From DATHTS01 sp041940425 (GTDB lineage Bacteria > Acidobacteriota > Blastocatellia > Pyrinomonadales > Pyrinomonadaceae): DNA of 64,000 nt. The translations under genes and the position numbers were made by a program. How positions within the stretch are numbered: position 1 is the stretch's first letter; the number at the start of each line of letters is the position of its first letter. This document shows, in pieces, positions 1 to 6,694 of this stretch. The stretch is from the NCBI GenBank assembly GCA_041940425.1, contig JBGTSF010000006.1:1-64000 (forward strand), in the 5' to 3' direction. The notes below the pieces were generated by a model. The model made no database searches. It was given only the letters and a program-made list of their open reading frames with translations, and had not been told where the DNA came from.

Positions 1-955
1 CGATCACCACCGGCAGCAAATCGTGGAAGAAGGCCAGCAACATAAAAGCCGACCCTAATGCAAAGAAGACTATGCCCACCGTGCGCGTCGCGGGTGCAGG
101 TTCGGGAACGGCGGAAGCGGCTGCATCTTCGACGGTCGTTTTGACTTCCGCCTGATGATCGGTTTCAAAAGGCAGCGCGTCGTTGTTGATGCCGCGCGTC
201 AGTTCAGCCATCAAGTCGGCGTTTCGCGGGCTGCAAAAAGTCTTAAAAATTTCCAGCCACTGTTCTTCGGGAACGGGAACTGCCCGAATTTCTCTGCCCA
301 AAACTTTCGAAAAAGCCTCGGCAAAATCATTCGCCGAATACGGTTTCCCGGCAAGTTCTCTGACCTCGATGCCGCCGGTTTTTTCGAGCATCGCTTCTGC
401 CGCCGCCTGCCCGACATCTTCAGCGGCAATATGCGGGATTTTTTTATCGAGCGGCTGATAAAAACTCGGCAGAACGCCGTCGCTCGTTACGCTTTCCAGA
501 CTCGAATTCCAGTTTTCCATAAAACTCGGCGGACGGATGAACGTTACGGGAATTTCTGCATCCTTAAACGCTTCTTCGAGCAGATGAAGCGAACCGACTA
601 CGCCCGTTCCGCTCTCGCGGTGCGCGCCGACCGAAGACAACACGACCAGTTTTTCGATCTCCGAATTTTCGATCGCCGTCTGAAACGCCTCGATGACCTT
701 TTTGGTTTTTTCAAACATATCCTCCGACCCGTAATCCGGCGGATTCATCAGATACAGAACCGTTCCGCCCTTGAGAGCTTCGGTCAAAGATTCCGCGTCC
801 CGAACGTCAGCGACGGCGATTTCCGCGCCCAAATCTTTCCAAGATTTTCCTTTTTCCCCGCTCCGCACGATCACCCGAACAGGCAAGCCTTTTTCCAGTA
901 AAATTCGAGCGACGACCGAACCCGTCTGCCCGGTCGCTCCGGCTACGATATACAT
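1..955 (-). CDS. NmrA-like NAD(P)-binding protein, C-terminus cut by window edge
   Basis: The protein starts MYIVAGATGQTGS, a Rossmann dinucleotide-binding loop at residues 6-12, and continues as an NmrA/SDR-like fold with RPPSFMENW near the middle. Such proteins bind NAD(P)H and act as redox sensors or quinone/ketone reductases; the substrate here is unknown. The ATG at 953-955 has AGGAG just upstream. The frame stays open for 318 codons to the window edge. After about residue 275 comes an Ala/Pro-rich linker and then a hydrophobic stretch (VGIVFFALGSAFMLLAFF), so a membrane-anchored C-terminus follows the usual domain; this is odd, because NmrA-like proteins are normally soluble and about 280-300 residues long. 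It is the last gene seen of a marR-doxX-nmrA operon, 13 nt after doxX, and is probably controlled by the MarR protein. Confidence 0.85.
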   Translation of the reverse strand, partial: MYIVAGATGQTGSVVARILLEKGLPVRVIVRSGEKGKSWKDLGAEIAVADVRDAESLTEALKGGTVLYLMNPPDYGSEDMFEKTKKVIEAFQTAIENSEIEKLVVLSSVGAHRESGTGVVGSLHLLEEAFKDAEIPVTFIRPPSFMENWNSSLESVTSDGVLPSFYQPLDKKIPHIAAEDVGQAAAEAMLEKTGGIEVRELAGKPYSANDFAEAFSKVLGREIRAVPVPEEQWLEIFKTFCSPRNADLMAELTRGINNDALPFETDHQAEVKTTVEDAAASAVPEPAPATRTVGIVFFALGSAFMLLAFFHDLLPVVI

Positions 956-968
956 AATTTCTTACTCC

Positions 969-1391
969 TTATGAAATTGTTTTTTCTTCTTTCCAAAAAA
1001 GGGAGTCCAAACCCCACGCGCCGCCTCCGGCGACCGCGAAGAACAGAAACACGAAACAATATACAACCGCCAATTCGCCGCCGTTCTGCAAAGGCAGAAA
1101 ACCCTGCGCGGCGTGTCCTATAAAATAAGCGACCGCCATCAAGCCCGACAGCAGAAAAGCGACCGGACGGGTCAGCAGTCCGAACAAGATCAGCAAACCG
1201 CCGAAAAATTCCAGTATTCCGGCAACGACGATGATCGCCGGAAGCGGATCGGGCATCACTCCCGGCGGCGCGGGCGGAAAACCGAAAAGCTTCTGGCTTC
1301 CGTGCCACAGGAAAAGAAACCCGACGATGATCCGCAACACGCTCAACACGCGCGGCGTCCAATTTGCGTAAAAATTATTTATGTCAGCCAT
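969..1391 (-). CDS. DoxX family membrane protein
   Basis: A 140-residue protein with four predicted membrane helices (VLSVLRIIVGFLFLWHG, PAIIVVAGILEFFGGLLILF, PVAFLLSGLMAVAYF, AVVYCFVFLFFAVAGG). The motif LRIIVGFLFLWHGSQKLFG is typical of the DoxX/DoxD/SURF4-type family. DoxX proteins are inner-membrane proteins associated with quinone-linked redox chemistry and thiol stress; the exact reaction is not defined for most members. The start ATG at 1389-1391 follows GAGG. It sits 24 nt after marR and 13 nt before the NmrA-like gene, so the three are very likely one transcript. Confidence 0.9.
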   Translation of the reverse strand: MADINNFYANWTPRVLSVLRIIVGFLFLWHGSQKLFGFPPAPPGVMPDPLPAIIVVAGILEFFGGLLILFGLLTRPVAFLLSGLMAVAYFIGHAAQGFLPLQNGGELAVVYCFVFLFFAVAGGGAWGLDSLFWKEEKTIS

Positions 1392-1415
1392 GTCTAAATT
1401 ACCTCTCTAGTTTTT

Positions 1416-1886
1416 TTATTCGAGACTTTTTAAAACCTTTTCAGCCAAAGCGGTGAGCTGTTCGAGTTCGCTCTCGGTTAATGCGTCAAAAATCGTGTTG
1501 GTTTCATCTACCGGCTCGTCGAGCTGTTCTAAAAGATCCAAACCCTTGTCCGTGATCCGGCAGTAAATGCGCCGGCGGTCATCCGGGCAGGCTTGTCTCC
1601 GCACCAATCCTTTCGCTTCGAGGCGGTCAATCATCCGTGTGATGCCGGGGGCGCGTTCGATCATCCGTTCGGCAATCGTCAGCGTCGGCAAGCCTTCCGG
1701 CTCCGCGCCGCGCAAAATCCGCAGGACGTTATACTGCTGTCCGGTGATGTCATAGGACGCGAAAATTTTTTCAAAATGCGTCTTCATCCGGTCAACCATC
1801 CGTAAAAGCGCGACGTATGCGATCCCGCCCTTTGTCGGTAGAACCCGTTTCTTTGCCGCGCCTTTTTTTAACTTTTCTTTTGTCAT
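1416..1886 (-). CDS. MarR family transcriptional regulator
   Basis: A 156-residue winged-helix protein. The core runs from about residue 30 to 150, with the recognition region LPTLTIAERMIERAPGITRM and the wing LVRRQACPDDRRRIYCRIT, where the D-R-R motif of the MarR wing is intact. The first 20 residues are Lys-rich and extend the usual fold. MarR proteins are dimeric repressors that release DNA on binding phenolic or oxidising ligands. It is the first gene of the marR-doxX-nmrA operon and sits directly behind a large palindromic operator at 1894-1943, so autoregulation is likely. Confidence 0.93.
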   Translation of the reverse strand: MTKEKLKKGAAKKRVLPTKGGIAYVALLRMVDRMKTHFEKIFASYDITGQQYNVLRILRGAEPEGLPTLTIAERMIERAPGITRMIDRLEAKGLVRRQACPDDRRRIYCRITDKGLDLLEQLDEPVDETNTIFDALTESELEQLTALAEKVLKSLE

Positions 1887-1893
1887 TCGAATT

Positions 1894-1943
1894 TTACTGT
1901 AACAGTCAATAGCTGATTAGTCAAGTATTGACTGCTAAAGTAA
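1894..1943 (-). promoter_or_regulatory. Palindromic operator/promoter of the marR operon
   Basis: Two 18-nt arms, TTACTGTAACAGTCAATA (1894-1911) and TATTGACTGCTAAAGTAA (1926-1943), are reverse complements at 16 of 18 positions. A second perfect palindrome, AGTCAAgtaTTGACT, lies at 1919-1933. On the minus strand TTGACT (1924-1919) and TACAGT (1901-1896) are 17 nt apart and could be -35 and -10 elements placing transcription start a few bases before the marR ATG. Nested TTGACT half-sites overlapping the promoter are what a MarR autorepressor would use. The binding itself is inferred. Confidence 0.6.
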
Positions 1944-1997
1944 ATACTTCAATCCCGAATTTAAGTCAAATTAGAATTGCCTGCCTTCGTTCCATGC

Positions 1998-2037
1998 AAA
2001 AAAAGGATCAAATGGCAATTGCCTTTGATCCTTTTTT
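1998..2037 (-). terminator. Intrinsic terminator after the CSLREA protein
   Basis: GGATCAAA and TTTGATCC arms with an inner GGCAATTGCC form a hairpin flanked by A-runs and T-runs on both sides. It can therefore stop transcription in either direction. It lies 24 nt past the stop codon of the gene on the minus strand. Confidence 0.75.
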
Positions 2038-2060
2038 ATAACAGCCAACAATTCTTTAAC

Positions 2061-4517
2061 TCATTGTGATAAAAAATTCAGATTTTTTATTTCGTCATTA
2101 ACCGTAACGATCTGTGGAGAAAACGAATGTTCTTTTGAAGACGCTTGAAAAATGTATGTTTCCCCGACAGCCACGTTTTCGAAATGGTAAAAACCGAAAG
2201 TATTGGTTACAGCGGAATGCGCTTGACCGTTGGAATCTATATAAAAGACTTCCGCCCTCGACAGACCGCGACCGTTGACCAAAACCCTGCCGGAAACGGA
2301 GACCCTGGCGGCGGTCGGTATTAAGGACTCGAACGCGCCTTTGTCAACCGTTCCATTGACAATGCGGTTAAAGTATTCGCCCCGCGCGTCGTAAATCAAA
2401 ACCGACAAATCGAACGGGTCAACGGCGTTAGCGTTGATTCCGGCATTTAGAGCCGGACTGCCGGGTTGGAGCAGATGAGTCGGAACATCGCCGCCGTTGT
2501 CGGCGAGCGGCGCGAGCATCGGGCTGATGCCGGTCGCATCGTTCGGCTGATCAAAAATTCCGGCGGGAAATCCGCTCGTGCTGCCGATCAAATTTCCGCC
2601 GAGCGACGACAATCCGCCGTCAATGCTGCGGATGTCGGTTCCGTCGGCGGCGATGTTTTCGGCGACGATGGTGTTGGCGAGCGCGAGATTGCAGCCCGAT
2701 TCGCAGATGATGCCGCCGCCCGCGCCGTCCGCCGTGCGGTTATAGGCGATGGTCGAATTATGTATGCGGGCAGGCTGTCCTAAAATCGTTACCGCGCCGT
2801 AGCTGAATCCGCCGTTTGAATCGGTATTGCCGCTGACGGTCGTGTTGGTCATATAAAACGCGCCGGTCGGTATGTATATGGCGAGAGTTGATTCGGCTTG
2901 ATTGGCGTTAACGGTCGAATTGCTGATGCGCGTTACTTCCGCGCCGCTTCGGATCGCGCCGAAAAGATTCGCCGAATTATTGCGGACGATCACGCGGTCG
3001 AGCGTCAGCGAACGCGCCTCGTTGGTCGCAAAGATCGCGCCGCCGGAATTGAGCATGGGAAAGCCCGTGCCGTTGCCGTTCGCCAGCGTCAGCCCCTGAA
3101 GCGTTACGGCGGAAACACCGCTGATGTAGAAAATCCGGCTTTGGTTTTCACCCGAGATAATGATCGAATCAGGAACCGAATTGCCGATGATATTAACCGA
3201 TTGACCGGTTATGTCAATTTCCTCGCCTCCGAGATTTATTTCACCGAAAACGGATGGCAGAAAGGTGATCGTGTCCTCGCCCGCGTCCAGCCCTGCCGCT
3301 TTGACCGCTTCGCGCAGAGAGCAGTCGAGGTCGCAGACGTTGTCGTCGCTGTTCGTTTTTTTGGTAACGATCAGCGAATTTCCGTTCGTTTGATCTTCAA
3401 ACGCCCCTTTGTCCACGCCGCCGACGTTTCTGGCGAAACTGCCGCCGCGCCCGTCGGTTGTCAAAGGCTGATTGGTTAGAGGGTCAACCGCGTTCGGCGT
3501 CAGCCCGCCGTTGATCGCCGGACTTCCGGCTTGCAGCGGATGAACCGCGACCGGATGCCATTGCGTCGAAGAAATTTCCGGCGCGATTAAAGGATTAACA
3601 TCCGTCTGATCGCCCGGCAAAGTAAAAGTTCCCGGCGGAACATCGCTGGTCAGCATATCGCCGATCAGGTTTCCGCCCGCCGAAACGATTGTCGAACCCG
3701 CAATATCTTTTGCTGAATTAGCCGAAGAATTTTCGGCGACGATGCTGTTTCCGATATTCAATGAAGATTGGGAAACTAAAATTCCGCCTTTGCTGTCGAA
3801 ACCCGTGGCTGAATTCTTCGCCACCGTCGAATTGCGAATCGCCGCCTGACTCGTCGAAGTTACGAGAACCGCCGCTCCGAGTTGGTTGGAATTCGGAATT
3901 TGCGAATTTCCGGTCGCCGTCACGTTCGCCATATAGAGATCGGCGTTGACCGTTGCGAGAACGGCGAAACCGGCTTCGGCGCGGTTGCCGGTAAACGAAC
4001 TGTTAATAAGATGGACGCCGCCGCCGACCGCATAGATCGCCCCGCCGAAAGCCGCGTAATTTCCGCGAAAAGCGACGCGGCTAACGCTCAAAAATGAATT
4101 CGGACGCGAATAGATCGCGCCGCCGACATTGCCCAGGCTCGCCGGTCTGCCCTGCCCGATGATCATATTTTTAACCGTGAGCGACCTTCCTTCCTCGACG
4201 TAAAAGATCCGCGTCGTGTTGCCGCCGGAAACAAATGCGACGTTGGCACTGCCCAATATGCCGTCAATCGTCAGGTTTTTATCAATGACGATGTGATCGC
4301 CGACCAATGTTAGAATTTGTCCGATCAGCTGATGGCTGAAAATGACCGTATCGCCGGAATTTGCCGTCGCGACCGCTTCGCGCAAACTGCAATCGGCATT
4401 ACACACGCCGTCGTCGGTATCGGCGGCTTTCGTTACCGTCAAGGTCGCCGCCCCTCCCGTCTGGCAAAAAACAAAGAAAACAAAAATCGCAAAAATGATC
4501 GAAACTAAATTTTTCAT
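2061..4517 (-). CDS. CSLREA-domain parallel beta-helix secreted protein
   Basis: An 818-residue exported protein: signal peptide MKNLVSIIFAIFVFFVFC, then two CSLREA modules (CNADCSLREAVATANSGDT near residue 39 and CDLDCSLREAVKAAG near 395). Each is followed by a right-handed beta-helix of the pectin-lyase/choice-of-anchor-Q type rich in Asn ladders (GGAIYAVGGG, NSSFTGNRA, NSTVAKNSA). The last 80 residues resemble a carboxypeptidase-regulatory-like beta-sandwich (GRVLVNGRGLSRAEVFY). The two halves look like an internal duplication. No catalytic residues are recognisable, and a surface or carbohydrate-binding role is only an inference. The gene stands alone and ends at a strong terminator. Confidence 0.88.
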   Translation of the reverse strand: MKNLVSIIFAIFVFFVFCQTGGAATLTVTKAADTDDGVCNADCSLREAVATANSGDTVIFSHQLIGQILTLVGDHIVIDKNLTIDGILGSANVAFVSGGNTTRIFYVEEGRSLTVKNMIIGQGRPASLGNVGGAIYSRPNSFLSVSRVAFRGNYAAFGGAIYAVGGGVHLINSSFTGNRAEAGFAVLATVNADLYMANVTATGNSQIPNSNQLGAAVLVTSTSQAAIRNSTVAKNSATGFDSKGGILVSQSSLNIGNSIVAENSSANSAKDIAGSTIVSAGGNLIGDMLTSDVPPGTFTLPGDQTDVNPLIAPEISSTQWHPVAVHPLQAGSPAINGGLTPNAVDPLTNQPLTTDGRGGSFARNVGGVDKGAFEDQTNGNSLIVTKKTNSDDNVCDLDCSLREAVKAAGLDAGEDTITFLPSVFGEINLGGEEIDITGQSVNIIGNSVPDSIIISGENQSRIFYISGVSAVTLQGLTLANGNGTGFPMLNSGGAIFATNEARSLTLDRVIVRNNSANLFGAIRSGAEVTRISNSTVNANQAESTLAIYIPTGAFYMTNTTVSGNTDSNGGFSYGAVTILGQPARIHNSTIAYNRTADGAGGGIICESGCNLALANTIVAENIAADGTDIRSIDGGLSSLGGNLIGSTSGFPAGIFDQPNDATGISPMLAPLADNGGDVPTHLLQPGSPALNAGINANAVDPFDLSVLIYDARGEYFNRIVNGTVDKGAFESLIPTAARVSVSGRVLVNGRGLSRAEVFYIDSNGQAHSAVTNTFGFYHFENVAVGETYIFQASSKEHSFSPQIVTVNDEIKNLNFLSQ

Positions 4518-4654
4518 AACAAATTTCCCCCGAAAAAAAGCCTCTGTCGGCTCTACTGTTATCTAATGCGTTAGCGCGGAAAAAAAACTATCATTTGATC
4601 AAAAAAAAATTTCAGACTCGTAGTTTGAAAAAGGTTCGCGCCCGAAATTTCAGC

Positions 4655-4698
4655 AAAACGAAAAACCGCAAAGATTTAATCTTTGCGGTTTTTCGTTT
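4655..4698 (-). terminator. Intrinsic terminator after the serine hydrolase
   Basis: Arms AACGAAAAACCGCAAAGA and TCTTTGCGGTTTTTCGTT around a TTTAA loop form a near-perfect hairpin with T-tracts. It lies 23 nt past the stop codon of the minus-strand serine hydrolase and is nearly symmetrical, so it may work in both directions. Confidence 0.75.
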
Positions 4699-4720
4699 GA
4701 TTTGACTGCCGAAAAAAGGG

Positions 4721-5950
4721 CTAATTTTTTATCATCGGTTTCAGAACTACCGCCGCATCGAAAGCGTCGCGCATCAGACGCGCTTTGTCCGGGTAAGAAC
4801 CGAGCGAATTGACGAGCAGAACGGCTTGGATGCCGGACGGGTAATTGACGGCGAAGCTGACCATTCCGACGGTCGTTTCGGGTTTTGAAGTATTGTAGCG
4901 AAGCAAGCCGCCGTGTCCGAGATAATCGCCGTATTTGCCTTTGAGCTGTGTCCAAACCGCCGGGTCTTCCCAGCCGAGCATACTGTCGTCCATCAATTTG
5001 CGGTACGCCGGAGTCAAAATTTTGTCGTTGTAGCGAATATGCGCGAACGCCTGCGCGAGTTCGTAAGCCGACATAAACCAACCGCCGCCGCCGCCCGATT
5101 CCGTCCAATCGCCGACCGCATAACCGGGAGCATCGTTGTTTTTGTTGTAAAGCCGCGTCGGATACTGCGCCGCGTCCTTCATATCGATATTTTGCAGACC
5201 GGCGGGCGTGAAAACGAGTTCGCGGGCGATTTCCTTAAAACGATTGCTGACGGTTTTGTTAAATTCCTTTTCATCGGTTTTCGCCTGCTCGTTCCACGTT
5301 TTGCGCGTCGCGTCATTTGCCAGCATATAAGGCAGAACGATGCGGAAAATAGCGAGATTTCCGTTGATATACATATACTCGGTTTTCTGGCGCGTGACGC
5401 CGGTTTTGATCCATTCGCGCAGTTTGGCAATGTCGGTAAAACCTTTGTTGTCGTTCATTCCGCTGTATTGCGACATCAATTCTTTAAAGGTCAAATCCTT
5501 GACGCCCGGTCCGCGCGTCCAGTTTGCGGGCAGAAACGGCTCGATCTTTGAATTGATCGTCAGATTCGGATAGCCGACCGCTTTTTTGTCCTGAATCGCT
5601 TTTAAGACAGCCGCCGCCGTCAGAGGTTTTGTAACACTGGCGATGTTCATACGCGTTTCGGGTTTGAGCGACAAGCCGAACGAAGATTTCAGATTCGGCT
5701 CGTCCTTTTTCAGAACCGCATAGCCGTGATTTCCGCTCCGCAGATATTTGCCGTTCTGATTAACGACAAAGGCAAAGCCGACCGCGTTCGGTTCGAGTTT
5801 TTCGCGCAGATAACTTTCAAATTTATTCACGTCGAAAGTCATATTCGGCGGCAGACTGCCCAATTCTTTTGCCTGCGCTAACTGCGGATTTACAATGTTT
5901 ACCGCAATCGCGGCGATAATTGATAGTGCATAAAAAAAGCGTTGTTTCAT
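4721..5950 (-). CDS. Exported serine hydrolase of the beta-lactamase/class C PBP family
   Basis: A 409-residue protein with a signal peptide ending near AQA (residue 27). The family's catalytic set is visible: S-x-x-K as SVTK (in MNIASVTKPLTAAAV), a Y-x-N as YIN in the segment YMYINGNLAIF, and HGG (LGHGGLLRYN) in place of KTG near the C-terminus. These enzymes acylate a serine and act on D-Ala peptides, esters or beta-lactams; the substrate cannot be told from sequence. RBS GGAG precedes the ATG. No regulator or partner gene is adjacent, so I keep the general name. Confidence 0.88.
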   Translation of the reverse strand: MKQRFFYALSIIAAIAVNIVNPQLAQAKELGSLPPNMTFDVNKFESYLREKLEPNAVGFAFVVNQNGKYLRSGNHGYAVLKKDEPNLKSSFGLSLKPETRMNIASVTKPLTAAAVLKAIQDKKAVGYPNLTINSKIEPFLPANWTRGPGVKDLTFKELMSQYSGMNDNKGFTDIAKLREWIKTGVTRQKTEYMYINGNLAIFRIVLPYMLANDATRKTWNEQAKTDEKEFNKTVSNRFKEIARELVFTPAGLQNIDMKDAAQYPTRLYNKNNDAPGYAVGDWTESGGGGGWFMSAYELAQAFAHIRYNDKILTPAYRKLMDDSMLGWEDPAVWTQLKGKYGDYLGHGGLLRYNTSKPETTVGMVSFAVNYPSGIQAVLLVNSLGSYPDKARLMRDAFDAAVVLKPMIKN

Positions 5951-6060
5951 AATAGTTTTCTCCGTAATCTGATAAAATTTCCGGCGGCGTTATTTACACC
6001 GCCGTTTACAAATGCGCCGGTTTTTGAAAAAAACTATCATCCGGCTGAAAAAATTTTTCT

Positions 6061-6090
6061 TTGACGGCATCGTTTGTGCTAAATTTAGAT
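6061..6090 (+). promoter_or_regulatory. Candidate sigma-70 promoter of the first ECF-kinase operon
   Basis: TTGACG (6061-6066) and TTAGAT (6085-6090) are separated by 18 nt, about 30 nt before the ECF sigma start codon. The position and -35 match are good and the -10 is moderate. Confidence 0.4.
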
Positions 6091-6121
6091 TGGGTTTTCA
6101 CCTATTCTTTACTCCGAAAAA

Positions 6122-6688
6122 ATGTCCGCCGATTCGACACACCAAGTTACCGAGCTTCTCCAGAGATGGAGCGGCGGCGACCGCGCCGCGCTCGAACTGC
6201 TGACGCCCGTCATCTACGCCGAACTGCACCGCATCGCCCGCCGCTATATGAGCCGCGAACGCGACGGTCATACTTTGCAGACGACCGCGCTGGTCAACGA
6301 AGCTTATATGCGCCTGATTGATTGGAAAACCGCCCGATGGGAAAACCGCGCGCATTTTTTCGGCGTGTCGGCACAGCTGATGCGGAGAATTCTGGTTGAT
6401 TTCGCACGGAAAAGACCGAAAGTAGAAAACGAAAAAATTCACCACGTCGCGCTCGACGAAGCCTTTACGGTAACGGCGGAAAAAGACGCCGATCTGGTCG
6501 CGCTGGACGAAGCGTTAGACGAACTCGCCAAATTCGATGAACGCAAAGCGAAGATCGTCGAACTCAAATTTTTCGGCGGTCTGTCAGTCGAAGAAACGGC
6601 GGAAGTGTTAAAAATTTCCGGCGTTACCGTAATGCGCGAATGGCAAAAAGCAAAAGCCTGGCTTTACCGCGAACTTTCTCCCAACTAA
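6122..6688 (+). CDS. ECF-type RNA polymerase sigma factor
   Basis: A 188-residue sigma factor of the ECF group common in Acidobacteriota and Planctomycetota (PF07638-like). Region 2 spans about residues 20-85 (IYAELHRIARRYMSRERDGHTLQ, ALVNEAYMRLIDW, FFGVSAQLMRRILVDFAR), with the hallmark HTLQTTALVNEAY. Region 4 is at about 125-185 (KIVELKFFGGLSVEETAEVLKISGVTVMREWQKAKAWLYREL). No anti-sigma gene is adjacent. Instead the stop is 6 nt before a membrane kinase, implying that kinase signalling controls this sigma factor. The RBS is weak. Confidence 0.92.
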   Translation: MSADSTHQVTELLQRWSGGDRAALELLTPVIYAELHRIARRYMSRERDGHTLQTTALVNEAYMRLIDWKTARWENRAHFFGVSAQLMRRILVDFARKRPKVENEKIHHVALDEAFTVTAEKDADLVALDEALDELAKFDERKAKIVELKFFGGLSVEETAEVLKISGVTVMREWQKAKAWLYRELSPN

Positions 6689-6694
6689 TTTTGG

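Noticed and set aside
155..901. Long plus-strand open frame near the left edge
   Set aside because: It is the antisense of the NmrA-like gene, which has an RBS, a Rossmann motif and continuous protein-like sequence.
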